Of a stretch of 64,000 nucleotides of DNA, positions 48,268-60,481 are shown piece after piece. The stretch lies in assembly GCF_000220395.1 (NCBI RefSeq), contig NW_004087037.1, positions 4,319 through 68,318 on the forward strand, in the 5' to 3' direction. The notes under the pieces were generated by a model. That model was not told where the DNA came from. It searched no databases and saw only the letters and a list, made by a program, of their open reading frames with translations. The position numbers and the translations under genes are program-made. The DNA comes from Ichthyophthirius multifiliis (Eukaryota > Ciliophora > Oligohymenophorea > Hymenostomatida). Position 1 is the stretch's first letter, and every line of letters begins with the position of its first letter.

Positions 48268-49837
48268 GAAATATAAATAATTTAATATTTTATATACAAT
48301 TAATTTTTTTATATATTTTAATATCAAAAATATTGCTTATAATAAATATAATTTCGTCTATTTTTTCTATAATATTTATATAATAATTATGTTTAAATCC
48401 TTTTTTTTATACTTTATAAGTTATATTTAATTATATTTTTAATTTAAATTATTTTTTATGTATTAATTGTATTTTTTATTTAAATTTATATATGTATATT
48501 ATGTTTTTATATAGTGTTTTTGTCAAAGCATTTATATTTTTTATAATTATTATTTTTTAATTTTGTATTATTTTCTATAATTTTGTTTAGGTTTATTATA
48601 ATTTTTAGAAATTAACAATTACATTTTCCTAATTTTTTTTATTATGAACTTCATTTCTTATACCTTATATTTATTTTTATGTTATTATTAGTAGAAGATA
48701 TTTTTAACAATTTTTTAATTCATATAAATATATTAATTATCATTATAATATTTTTTTCCTGAGCAAAATTAAATAAATACAAAATAATAAATATAAAAAA
48801 TACAAAGATACTATACTATATATTGTAAATACATAGCTTAAAATAAATTATAATAGACAATAAATTATTTAAATTATATTTCCCGGCTATAAAATACTAG
48901 TATTTTGTTGATATTGCTGAAATCAAACTCGTCTCAAGGCTTTTATTATTGTGAAATTTTCATAAGAGTATTATTATCAGAGGGCTTTAGTTTCCTTTGA
49001 GTTTTTCATTCTTATAAGTTTTTAAATATTGCCTTTTTTTTTTAGAGTACCATATGTTTGTTTATTATACTAAATAAATAACACGATCATTATACTAGAC
49101 TTTTTAGGGTTATCTAGAATAAATATTATTGTTCTTATTAATATATTATAATTTTCATATTATATATATTATTTTGCTCTATGGATTGAAAGATATAAAT
49201 AGTTTATTATTACTTACAAAAAGAAATATATCTAAATATTAAAAAATTGATTTTATTAAATATACAATATTTCTTAATTTATTTACTAAACTGTCTTTTT
49301 GTTTACGAGATGATAAATAATATTTAAAGGATTTAAAGAATATATAATTAAAAAATAATTTTATTTAGTGAAAAAAAAAACTTTTTCTATAAATAGAAAA
49401 TTCTTTTATATTAACTTTTTTTTTTTTTTTTTTTTTTTGAGATTTTAATATTTTTAAATAGGTTAGGTTCAGATAGTTTTTTTTTTTTTTAAAAATTTTT
49501 ATAATTACATAATTACCGAAAAAAATATATTTTATTATTATTTTTTAATTAATATTAAATATCTATTAATTCATTAATTACGAATAAATATAATTATCAT
49601 TATTTAAATTATTATATAAATGTAATAAAAAGTAAGATATTTAATATATATATTATAATGTATTTAATCATAATATATATATGAAATTATTAAAATTAAA
49701 TTAATTATTATATTCCATCATATATCATATTTTTAATAAAATGAAAAAAAAATCATAATAAATATAAATCTATTTCAAAAAAAAATATATAAAATAACTC
49801 GTTTTTTTATTATTAATAAAAGGAAAATATCAAAAAA
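48158..49837. other. 1.7-kb gap with one GC-richer island
   Basis: Mostly T-rich sequence with a long TA repeat at 48186-48258. The exception is 48,880-49,140, which is clearly richer in G and C and is described separately as a possible RNA gene. Elsewhere no frame of normal protein composition. Confidence 0.55.
48881..49001 (+). ncRNA. Candidate structured RNA (unassigned)
   Basis: Island of unusually balanced composition within a T-rich gap. It opens with TCCCGGC and a 16-base perfect palindrome (48891-48906). An outer stem CTCAAGG (48933-48939) pairs with CCTTTGAG (48994-49001, one bulge). Directly inside, CTTTTAT (48940-48946) pairs with ATAAGAG (48962-48968) using one G-U. A T9 run follows at about 49,033. 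No reading frame on either strand is convincing. The arrangement resembles a small RNA gene with a terminal T run, but I match it to no known snRNA, snoRNA, SRP or RNase P. Strand is a guess. Confidence 0.3.
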
Positions 49838-50809
49838 ATGTTTAAAATTTTAAAAACCTTAAAAAAATTTCAAATAATCTAAAAAAATTCATTATTTAAA
49901 AAAATAAAAGCTTATACTAATTCTCTAGTTAAGAATAAAAAAACACATTTTTAGACTAAAACTTTGGTTTATCAGAAAAAGAACAAAAAGACTTATTTGC
50001 ACAATAAAGTATATCCGATGATTTTTATAAAAAATATATGGAGCTAAAAGAATAAGAAATATCGCAATAAAAAAACAAAAATTCAATGTCATTTAGTTAT
50101 TAAGACTTTGGATTATCAGAAAAGGAATAAATAAATATGATATAATAATTAAAGGAATAGAATATAAATGTAGATAAAGTAGATATAAATCATAATATTA
50201 TAAAAAGTGAAACTTTTAAAAATTAGGATTTCGGTTTTAACCAAAAAGAAAAAGATTTGTTAAAAAAAGATATGAATTTAGACGAAAACGAGGGAAAATA
50301 AAAAAATGAAAATAAAAAAATTATTTATCATCTTCTTCTACTTCTTAATATTAATAATTATAATCTAATTTAAATTAAAATAAAAAAAGTCAAGCTCAAA
50401 TTGTTGAAGTAATAATCAAAATAGGTGTCGAACTTTATAAAAATATATAAAACGATAAACAATAGATAAAAATTTGTTAAGAAAAATAAATATTTTAAAA
50501 GAACATTAAAGTTAATATGATATTGAATATTTAAAAAATAATAAATTTGATTAGCTACAATTACCGATTATGAAGTTAAGAGAAAATTAAGAATAAGAAT
50601 TTATTGAAGATTGTTATTCTTAATTAATTTAAATTGAAGAATAGAAAATTAAATAATTAAAAGATAATATATAAAACTATACTAATGTATTTATTATAGT
50701 TATAACAATTTCTATTTTATATTACATTTATTTAGAATAAGATAATTAAAAAATATAATAAAAGTTAAGTGAAACTTAAAATAATTAGAATAATATATAA
50801 AGTAATTGA
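49838..50809 (+). CDS. Protein with triple QDFG repeat and C-terminal membrane helix
   Basis: N-terminus MFKILKTLKKFQIIQKNS is basic and amphipathic, like a mitochondrial targeting peptide. Three copies of a short motif follow: NFGLSEKEQKDLF, QDFGLSEKEQINM and QDFGFNQKEKDLL. Then comes a segment SQAQIVEVIIKIGVELYKN, a charged coiled-coil region (QLIQIEEQKIKQLKDN) and one C-terminal helix (VFIIVITISILYYIYL) ending with a short Gln-rich tail and TGA 50807-50809. The frame slips at least three times (near 49,950, 50,320 and 50,510). Family unknown. A tail-anchored inner or outer membrane protein of mitochondria is an inference from the ends only. Confidence 0.5.
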
Positions 50810-51539
50810 ATTTATATAATTTTATAAAAAAAAATAATAAATATATATATATATATATATGACTTTTATAATAAAAATTTACATAATAACTATATTTATT
50901 TTATTTTTGTTTTTTTTACACTATTTTTATCCGTTTTTAAATAATATAATTTACTTATCATTTTTATTTAGTATTTAATATAAATTTTATAATATGTCTA
51001 TTTTTTATTTAAACTTAAAAGTATTTTTATTTGAACTCTTATTTAAATTATTCTTAAATAAAAATATTTAATAGATATTTTATTTTGTTTAAATTAAACA
51101 GAATAATTCTATACATAATTTTTTTTAATATAATTATTAGAATAGATTTTTTTTTTATTAATAATATCAATAAATAATTTTTATTTCATTAAATCTTTCC
51201 ATAAATATTATTAAAATATTATATATAAAATTATTTTGATAAGATTTTTTATAAAAATATATTAAATTATTAATATATTTATTTTATATAAAATTAATAA
51301 TATTTTTTATTTTTTTTTCTAATAGATATAATATGTATTATAGATGTTTTTTTAATATAAATAAATAATATGCATTTATTATATTTTTATTTAAATATTT
51401 ATTAATCTATTTAAATAATAATAATTTAGATAAAAATTAATTTAAAATTAAATAAATAAAAAAATTTTCTTAAAATAAAATAAAAATATTATTATTTATA
51501 AATATATGTATATATATATATATATATATATTATTTATT
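50810..51539. other. Gap between convergent genes
   Basis: AT-rich with a TA run at about 51,508-51,530. Nothing gene-like. Confidence 0.55.
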
Positions 51540-52278
51540 TCATATTGAGAATTTTTTAAAGTTTTGAAATGAAATTCCGTTTTTATCTCCATTACACATT
51601 CTTTCATATATTTCTTGTATATCTTTTTCACTAATGTTTTCATCTTTATAGTTTTACATTAAGATTCTAAATTCTATTTATAAAAAGTTATAAATTAAAC
51701 TATTTATATTTAATATATTAACCCTCTTTATTTAGATAATTTTTATCGACTTTTGAATGTCTTCTAAATATTTTTTAAAGGAACCTTTCTGTTGTATCTT
51801 CATTTATATATTATTCTACTGAATCCTTATTTATATTATTTTTACATTTAATAATTTTTTTACATTATTTTTATTTATTTATTTTTATTTATTTTTTTTA
51901 AAAAGAAAAAAAAAACCATGGCTTAGCAAAAATATTCTTCTGTTATTTAGTCTTTGCCTCTTGAATATTATTTAAATGCCTTTTCAATTAATTCCTTGAA
52001 TTAATTTTTTGATTCGCCTGTTTTATCATTTGGATAAAATAAACTACTAACCATTTCAGAAATTATTGAAATTTTTAATCCTACTTAATCATTTTATCTA
52101 AATTCAAATGCTAATATTCTATATATCTTTTTGTATTTAAAACAAAAAAAATTTTTTAATATAATTTTTTTGTTAGTTTAAATAAAATATATAGAATTAT
52201 ATTTTTATTATTAAACACCTCTTTATTTGACATTTTTTTTGGCTATTTCATTGACTTTTTTTTATCAATTTTATCCAT
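51540..52278 (-). CDS. Small EF-hand-like protein
   Basis: Predicted 168 residues from exons 52278-52219, 52126-51917, 51825-51723 and 51673-51540 (introns 92, 91 and 49 nt, exact frame). Calmodulin-superfamily arrangement of paired helices: IYRILAFEFRQNDQVGLKIS, LIEKAFKQYSRGKDQITEEY, FLQKIFRRHSKVDKNYLNKE and IQEIYERMCNGDKNGISFQN. The calcium loops are degenerate: the last one has Asn-x-Asp-x-Asn-Gly but lacks the final Glu, so calcium binding is doubtful for most. Basic N-terminus (KKKSMKQPKK). Comparable EF-hand proteins are abundant in ciliate cortex and cilia. Role not inferable. Confidence 0.78.
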
Positions 52279-53014
52279 TTTATTTTATAATATTTTAATT
52301 ATTTTTTTTTTAAAAAAAGAAGTTAATAAATATTTATAATAAAATAAAAAAAATTATAAAAATTAAATAAAAAAATCTTTATTTATTTTTTTATGTAAAA
52401 ATTATATAATTTTGATTAATATAAGATAAATAAATATATTTGAAAAAAGAAAACATAAATATAAAAATTATAAAAACTACATTTAAATAAAAAAATATTT
52501 AAATATATATATATATATATATTTAATTATATAAATATATATAATCATTATTTAAATATAATTTTTAAGAATAGAATTATATTACTATATTTATGTAATT
52601 AAAATAAATCATTATAAGGTAGTTATATTATAAAAATATCATTTTGAAATTTATAAAATTATCATTTAATATTATTAAAAATGTGTATTGCTATTATTTT
52701 TAAACTTAAGTATTAATAATATTGAACAAACTCATAATAATAAAATTTAAAGTGAAAATATTTCTTTTTGTTTATTAAAAAATTATATAATTTTTTTTTT
52801 AAATCATTTATATAAAAAAAAGAAGAAATATAAATTTATACATTAAAAATAAAGATATAATTAATATAAATATATTTTATAAAATAAAATATAAAGAACA
52901 AAATGAAAAAAATACTTATATACTCATACATTTTATATAAAAATAAATAAATAATTATAATTAAAATAACAAATTTTAAAAACAAAAAAAAATAAAAAAC
53001 AAACAAAAGAAGAT
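52279..53014. other. Divergent promoter gap before NDK
   Basis: Over 700 AT-rich bases between divergent starts, with a TA run near 52,503-52,523 and an A-rich stretch just upstream of the NDK start. No element identified. Confidence 0.5.
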
Positions 53015-53476
53015 ATGTCCGCAAATAACGAAAGAACTTTTATTATGATTAAACCTGATGGTGTATAAAGAGGTTTAGTAGGATAAATCCTTTAAAGATT
53101 TGAATAAAGAGGCTATAAATTGGTTGCAATGAAATTCCTCTAACCCAGCAAAGAACTCCTCTAAGCACACTATGCTGAACTTAAATAAAAGCCCTTTTTC
53201 CCTTCTTTGATTTCCTATATGTTATCAGGACCCGTTGTTGCTATGGTCTGGGAAGGAAAAGAAGCTGTCAAAATGGGAAGATAAATGCTCGGATAAACCA
53301 ATCCTTTGACATCTTTTCCTGGATCCATTAGAGGAGATTACTGTATTGATCTCGGAAGAAATATTTGCCACGGATCTGACTCTGTTGATAGTGCTAATCA
53401 CGAAATTTAACTCTGGTTTAAGTAAGAAGAACTCTAAAATTGGTAACCTGCTAACCACGTTTGGATCTATGAGTGA
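53015..53476 (+). CDS. Nucleoside diphosphate kinase
   Basis: Intronless 153-residue enzyme that transfers the gamma phosphate of ATP to other NDPs through a phospho-His. Full family pattern: [51 protein letters not shown], and the active site [12 protein letters not shown], with His in the catalytic position. Length equals that of eukaryotic NDKs (about 152). Codon use is strikingly different from the neighbourhood, rich in CTC, GCC, TCC, ATC and GGA, as expected for a highly expressed gene. Ends with VWIYE and TGA 53474-53476. Confidence 0.97.
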
Positions 53477-53931
53477 TTTATTTCAAGATTTTTTATGAAA
53501 AAAATAAAAAAAAAATAAAAAATATAAAATAAAATAATATTTTTTATTTATGTTTTGTTATTTTTTTTTTTAAAAAAAAATTATATTCACTTTTTTTTAT
53601 TATAAAATTATTTTATTTTTATGATTATTTTTTTATAAAAAAAAAAAAAAAAATATTTATATTCAATGTTAGACTCAGTATATGTATATATATTTACTTA
53701 TTATATAATAGTAAAAAATAATTATTAATTTTTATATTATAATAAGAATATTTATAGAAATTATTATTTATACATAATTTATATATTAGATCTTTTTATA
53801 AATTGTTTTTTTTAATTTATTTACATAAGAAGTGATATAATAAAATTATATATTTTAACTTTTTTTTAATTAAAAAAAAAAAAAAAAAAATTTAAAAAAA
53901 AAAAAAACAATTAAATATATAAATATATAAA
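53477..53931. other. AT-rich gap
   Basis: Long A and T homopolymers (53,635-53,653 and 53,872-53,907). No gene seen. Confidence 0.55.
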
Positions 53932-56009
53932 TATGAACTAATATAATAATAATAATATAAACAATATAAATTATTATGAAGACCCTTTTTAAATGAATTT
54001 AGTTTTATAATAGAATAATCAATCTAACGAATGTATAAAATTTGAGGATTTTTAATATTTATAAAATATTTAATATGAGAATATTTTCCCAGAAACGAAC
54101 TAATAATAATTTTAATTTAATTAAAATTTTTTTTAATTGAATAATGTAATTGGGTAGTATTAATAAAAATAAAATAGTCTTAATATTATATAGGATAATT
54201 TTATGAATGATTTAGAATTTAAAAGGCAATAATAATAACAAATAATATAAATTATTAAATCAAACCCTTTAAACCTATAAAAAATAATATAATCTTAAAA
54301 TAAATCTTCTAAAGAGGAAGAATTAACTATAGAATAGATATAGAAATAATCATATAAGAAAATTTCTATAGATTCAGCATAAAAGCTTTCTCTAAATGAC
54401 TATTCACCAACAAATAATATAAATAATATCCAATAATAAAATAGTAATAAATAAATTGACAAAAGACATATATAAAATAATGTAAAAAATGTTTACATTA
54501 AAAAAATTTAGAATTTTCTTAATATATATAAATATGAAATTCCTTAATTGTAAAATAAATATAATTTATATATATAATTTTTTTTTTAATATGAATTTAT
54601 TAAAAACAAGAGATAAATAAATTAGTAAAAAAAAAATATATAATAAAAAAAAATCAGTCAGTTCTTTTTGTAATATATAACAAAAATAATTGAAATATTC
54701 CAAAAACGGAGATGCTTCAAAAAGATCGAGATAAAGAAAAAAAATATATATTGAATTATTAGAAAAAAAGGTTTTTTTTTTTTTGTCTTTATATAATATT
54801 AAAAATAATATAAAGACTATTGATTTAACTGATTAAATTTAATAATAAATTAAAAAAATTGATTTTAATTAAAAATAACTTTGCTCGATATTTGAAGTTT
54901 AGGATTATGTATTATTATTAATATATATTAATTTTTTTTAATTTTTTTTTATATAAAATTAATATTTTATATATTTATTTTTTAATTATTAATTCTTAAG
55001 TTATAAATTAGATTAAACCCTTTGTTTAGGATAGAAATTATAATCTTTAAAAAATAAAAAATATAATTTAATAAGATAATACTGATATTGAATTACTTTA
55101 ATATGTTTAAGACTCTATAAGAGTATAAACTTATAAATAAATATTTTATTTTTTTAAAAAAATAAAAAGTTAAATATTGGAAGTTAAGGGATTTTTAGAA
55201 AAAAAGCTATAAATATTCACTTTAATTTAATACTTAATTTTGTTTTATCTGATTATTTGATTTATTTGATTTTTTGTTATTAATCTAATAGATAAGGTTA
55301 TTATATTTTTTTATAAAAAATATCCTTTTATTATAAAGAAAATGAAATGTCTATAACATATGCCTAAAAATTTAAAGATATGACTTAAATCTAAACAGAA
55401 ATTGAATTGAATAAATTTAATTAAATTGAAAAATAATTAATGTAAAGTAGATTAAATATTAAAAAGTAAATAGCCAACTATATTTATTTCTTTATTTTTA
55501 TATATATGTATATGTCATTTATTTTTTTTAAATAAAAAAGCCTGCTTGAAAATATTGTATAATTTCAATAATAAATTAAAAAAAGATAAGAAATTTTAGA
55601 TATTAATTTTAATTTCTTGAATCCTTTATAATTAGCAAAATTTTATTAATATATTGATAAGGTTTTTTTAAACTAATATTTATTAGTTTTTATATTAAAA
55701 ATTATAATAATAAAGTATAGAAAATATCCATAAACAAGGCTAAGGCATTTAAACAAAGAAAAATAAGAATATAATAATTAATAAATATATAATTAATAAA
55801 TTTTATAATAATAAATATAATAATAATAGTTGTAATAGTAATAATAATTACTTTAAAACTAATTATAAATTTAAAAAATATAATAAAGTGAAGCAAATTT
55901 AAATTAATATGATGATAATAGTTCTTAGTTTTAATTTAATAATTTTAAAGAAGAATCCTATTACTATAACAATCAAAAGTTAGTTTTTAATAATTAATAA
56001 TAATTTTGA
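53932..56009 (+). CDS. bZIP transcription factor 2
   Basis: Gln/Asn-rich N-terminus of about 230 residues, then a bZIP basic region KYSKNGDASKRSRQRKKIY, which has the Asn-x7-Arg signature (N..ASKRSR). A zipper starting IELLEKK is interrupted by an intron beginning GTTTTTTT at about 54,769. Later coding blocks are EMSITYAQKFKDM, SLLENIVQFQQQIKKRQEIL and FLNPLQLAKFYQYIDKYRK, the last resembling the LxPxQxAKF helix found C-terminal to some protist and plant bZIPs. A poly-Gln tail ends at TGA 56007-56009. Several introns (about 54,769-54,814, 54,909-55,001, 55,662-55,717 and others) and at least one frame break near 54,650 make the exact model uncertain. Confidence 0.65.
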
Positions 56010-56327
56010 TTTTTTTTCAATAAACTTAAAATATAAGCAACTATATTAATATTTACAAGTTTAATAGAAAAAAACATTCTATAGTATTATATAAATAATA
56101 ACTAATATAATTTTAATTATATAAATTTAATTTAGAATATTATAAAATTTATTTAAAATTTTAAACTTATAAAAACAATTCAATACTTAATTATTTTTTT
56201 CATTTAATATTTATTTTTTGTTACAAAAAAAAAAAAAAAAAAATTAAAAAATTATAAAAAAAAAAAAACTGTTAAATACAATAAAAATACACTCAATTAA
56301 TATAATTTATATTAATATGTATTATTA
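56010..56327. other. Gap between convergent genes
   Basis: A19 and A12 runs near 56,224-56,269, otherwise mixed AT. If the NHP2 frame is not shifted, its stop would move into this gap, to 56,200. Confidence 0.5.
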
Positions 56328-56861
56328 TCAAAAATAGGGATTTATAGATTTAACTTTTGCATGTATTGAATTATGTTTTTAAGTAACTTATCATTATTTT
56401 AAGGTGCGATTAAAAGAACAATTGATGTTGGCTTTTTGGTTTAAGCTGCTTATCCTAATTCCATTCTGGATTTTACAAAAACATATGGAATATCTTTTCC
56501 TTCACAAATTAAAGGAATATGACTTAAAACATCAGGTGGGGATATATCTGCTGCCATAATACATACTCTTTATTTGTTTTATTATTTTTTAAATTTAATA
56601 TAAAATTTAATATTTATATTTTTTTTAATTATTTACCCTGTAGATCCTTTTCTTATTGCCTTTACTACTTCTTTTACTCCTCTTTTTATGTTTTTGTTAG
56701 ATACGGCTTTTTTTTATTTATTTTTATTTATTTTTTTATAGCATTTTTTATAATTTTTAGTTACATTTCTTGGTTAATTTTAATATTTTCTTTTCAAGTT
56801 TAGGAGGTGCTATTGGGTTTGCTATTGCAGATACGTATAATTAAACTTCTTAGTCAGACAT
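56328..56861 (-). CDS. NHP2: NHP2, H/ACA snoRNP protein (L7Ae family)
   Basis: RNA-binding subunit of H/ACA RNPs that guide pseudouridylation and, in many eukaryotes, stabilise telomerase RNA. Start MSDQEVQLYVSAIANPIAPP; then VTKNYKKCYKK ... AVSNKNIKRGVKEVVKAIRK, the L7Ae core CIMAADISPPDVLSHIPLIC, and IPYVFVKSRMELGQAAQTKK. These align well with human NHP2 (KCIKKAVKQKQIRRGVKEVQ, GAAAGSKRPT). One intron, 56568-56636. The frame slips near 56,760. An AT-rich stretch (INKNKQKK) lies inside the first conserved helix region and could be an insertion or a cryptic intron. The stop is taken at TGA 56330-56328, which needs one more missing base; otherwise it ends at 56,200. Confidence 0.8.
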
Positions 56862-57629
56862 ATTTATTTGCTATTTTATAATTAATATATTTTATAATAT
56901 TAAATTAATTTTTTAATATATTATATATATATTTTATTATTTATTTTTTATATTTGTATTATTTTAGCTCTTTTTATATTTTAATTTTATTTTAATTTTT
57001 ATTGTTTAAATAAATTAATATAAAAAAAATATTAATATATATACATGTATAATTAATTAAATATGTAAACTTAAATAAAATAAAAAATATATATTTTATT
57101 TTTTTCTATTTAAATATTTATTTTTTTTAAAAAAAAGAATAAAATATTTAATTATTTTTTTACATAATTAAATATTAAAATTTTTAAATAAAAAATAAAA
57201 ATTAACTAATATTTTAGAAAATAAAATATATTTTTAAATTTTGTGCATTTGGGGACAAATTGTATATAAATAAATTTCAAATACAATTTTTTTTATATTT
57301 AAAAAAGAATTTAAACCTATATAAAAAAAAAATACAAACAGAATATTTTTTTATAATACATAATTTAAAATCATTTATGTTAAATAAAGACAAAAATTCA
57401 TAAAATATAAAAAAAATTGAGACAATAAAATATATTTATTATATTAAAATATATAATTTTTTTTTTATTAAATGAAAATACATATATAATTATTTTTATA
57501 TAGTTATTTTTTTAATCCTTAATTTCATTTTTTATATAAATTAACTTAATTAAGAAAAAAGAAATAAAATAATATAATATATAGTTATAAAAAAAAAAAA
57601 AAATTAAAAAATATATTAAAAAAAGTAAT
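56862..57629. other. Divergent promoter gap
   Basis: Nearly 770 AT-rich bases between the divergent NHP2 and CLK kinase starts. One slightly GC-richer spot at 57,241-57,262 (GTGCATTTGGGGACAAATTGT) contains the imperfect palindrome ATTTGGGGACAAAT, but no function can be assigned. Confidence 0.5.
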
Positions 57630-58150
57630 ATGAGTTAAAGATATTACTACTAAAAATATTACAGAAGCCGATCTAGAAGTCATAAAAAATATTATGATTA
57701 AAATTATGATTATAAAAGTAAATAAATAAGAAAAAACAAATTATACATTTATTTAAATATAAAAAAATAGATTATAATGATAATAATAGAAGATAATATG
57801 CACCAGTTTAAAAAAAAAAAAATTATGACTATTATAATTAAGGTACAAAATATGAAAATAATAGCCGAACAATTGACGATCGATATAAAAATTAGCATTT
57901 TCATTTTATAAAATATTATCCTTAAAATTAATTAAGCTATAGGCGATATTCATATAATTATTATAATGAAGATAAGCACAATTTTAATAAAAAATATGAT
58001 TCAAGAGAATATAAATATTATAAAAATAATTATAATAGATAATATGATAATGATAGGTACTATAATAGGGATTAAAATTATCGTTATAGAAATGATAACC
58101 ATCATAATCATGATAGAAAATATATAAGAGATAGTATAGAAAGAAATAAG

Positions 58151-58191
<41 letters not shown>

Positions 58192-59742
58192 TAATTGGCA
58201 ATATATTAAAAAAATAAATATAATACGACTACATATATTTTTTAAATTTTATAAAAAAAAAATATGTATATAAAATATTTTATTTATTTATTTTTATCTA
58301 ATCAAAGTCATTATTTAGAATAAAAAAAAATTAATTATATTAAATAAATAATAATTTTTTTATTTTTTATTATAATATATAATAAGTCATTTTGATAAAT
58401 ATAATAACCATACAAAATACAGTACTAATCACTAAATAAAATCAAAAAAATCAAGTTATAGTAAAAAAAAAAAAAATCAAAAAAAAATCAAAAAAAAAAA
58501 AAAAAAAAAGCCAGTCATAGTCGCTCAAGTAGTAGCAATAGTAGTAGTAATTCGTCAAATAATTCTGCCCAAAGCGATTCTAAAAACCGTTCAAAAGACG
58601 CCGGTCATTACAAATATAAGAAAGGTGAAACATTCGATAATGGTCGATATATATTAATAAAGCATTTATCCGATGGTACATTTGGTAGAGTATTTGAAGT
58701 GGTAGATAGTCATAATAACAATAAAACTATCGCCTTGAAAGTGATTCGAGCAGTAGATAGATATGTGGAAGCTGCATAAACTGAAGGTGATATAATTATG
58801 AAAATAAATAAGATGGATCCAGAAGATTAATATAGGATAGTTAGATTATATAATACGTTTAAACACTAGGAGAATTTTTGTATGTGCTTTGAAAAATTAG
58901 GACTTTCTTTATTTGATTTGTTGAAAAAGAATAATTATGTGCCATATAAAATTTAATATGTAAAGAGCTTTTTTAAATAGATTTTAGAAAGTATTGGATT
59001 TTTGCATTTATTGAAACTTACTCATACTGATTTGAAGCCTGAGAATATACTTTTAGTATCCTCTGAATTAAAAAAAAGTGAAATTAAATGTGGAAAAACA
59101 TCTTCGCCTTCTACTTCTTATTAATCGTAAGAAAATAACAATAATTATAATAATAATAATAATTTTGGAAGTTCTTTAAATAAAAGTTAGGCAAAAACTC
59201 AATGCTATTACGAACCTGTGAATGATAGAATTAAAATTATTGATTTCGGAGGGGCAACATTTGAAAATGAACATCATTCAGATATTATAAATACTAGATA
59301 ATATAGGGCTCCGGAAGTTATTTTAGGATGTATGAGATGGAATGAAATTAGTGATGTGTGGTCTATTGGGTGTATTATTATGGAACTTTATTCAGGAGAA
59401 TTATTGTTTCCAACGCATGAAAATTATGAGCATTTGGCCATGATAGAAAAAATTAGTGGGCATATACCAAAGTGGATGGGGAATAGAGCAGAACATGATC
59501 ATTTTAGCTAAAATTTTAATGTTAGTGACGAGTATTTTTCAAAATATAGAACACATTTTGATTGGCCAAAGAATGCGTCGAGTCGAAAAAGTATTGAAAG
59601 GGTTAGGGAATTAATTACAGTTGAATAAATTATTAAACCAGAACATTATTTGTTAAAGGATTTGGTAAAAAAATGCCTAATTATAGATCCTAAATAAAGA
59701 ATTTCTTGTCAGGAAGCATTAAAACATTCATTTTTTTAATGA
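57630..59742 (+). CDS. LAMMER/CLK dual-specificity kinase
   Basis: CDC2-like (CLK/LAMMER) kinase that phosphorylates SR splicing factors in other eukaryotes. The N-terminus is Tyr/Arg/Ser-rich ([13 protein letters not shown]), with an Asn/Tyr-rich stretch and a Ser-rich segment ([12 protein letters not shown]). Kinase domain: glycine loop [12 protein letters not shown], Lys in ALKVIR, catalytic loop [10 protein letters not shown], an Asn/Ser-rich insert, [35 protein letters not shown], the LAMMER motif as [11 protein letters not shown], and a C-lobe end [12 protein letters not shown]. All catalytic residues are present. Introns 57718-57770 and 58150-58386 (TA-rich). One frame break is hidden in the long A run at 58,490-58,509. 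Stop TGA 59740-59742. Confidence 0.93.
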
Positions 59743-59888
59743 TATAATTTGTTTTTTTATTATTAGAGTATTTTATTTTTTTAGGCTTTTTATTTTTTCT
59801 TTTTTTTTTTTTTTTGAAAAAAAAGTAAGGATTTTTTTTTTTTTTATAAAAAAAAAAAAAAAAAAAAAAAAATCAAAATAAATATATT

Positions 59889-59929
<41 letters not shown>

Positions 59930-60481
59930 ATTATTATTATTATTATTATTTAAAAATATATTATTATCTAATTTAATTTTATTTATATTATATTATTGTT
60001 ATTATTAAATAATATAAGATTTTATTCGAATAAGTCTATGTTTCTAATATAAAAATATAGTAATTAATTAAAAATGGTAAGATAAATTAATAATTTTATT
60101 ATATAATTTTTAAATTTAAAAAAAAAAAAATAAAAAAATTAGTTTGATTGAGTAAAACTAAAAAAAAAACAAATTTTTTAATTGTTGTTTTTTTCATATA
60201 AAAAAATAAAATATTTATTATGTTTTTTTACAATTTTTTTTTTTTCATTACTTTTTATTTTTTATTACTTACTTTAATTTTAAAATTATACTAATAAATT
60301 ATTTATAATAATTTTAAGTTTATTTATTTTATTTTTTTAAATGTATAAAAATTTTCATTTATTGTTTGTTTATTTTTATTTTTGTTTTTGTTTTTTTTGA
60401 AAAAAAAATAAAATAAATTTATTATCAAACAAATAAAATAATTTAAAATAATATATTTAGTTTGAATTAAATTATAAAAAT
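59743..60481. other. AT-rich gap
   Basis: Opens with T and A homopolymers, then a TA run running into TTA repeats (59,895-59,950). No gene seen. Confidence 0.55.

Noticed and set aside
53225-53458. Minus-strand frame of 77 residues
   Set aside because: Antisense of NDK, whose codon use makes the opposite strand open.
55702-55896. Minus-strand Ile-rich frame
   Set aside because: Antisense of the poly-Gln part of the second bZIP gene.
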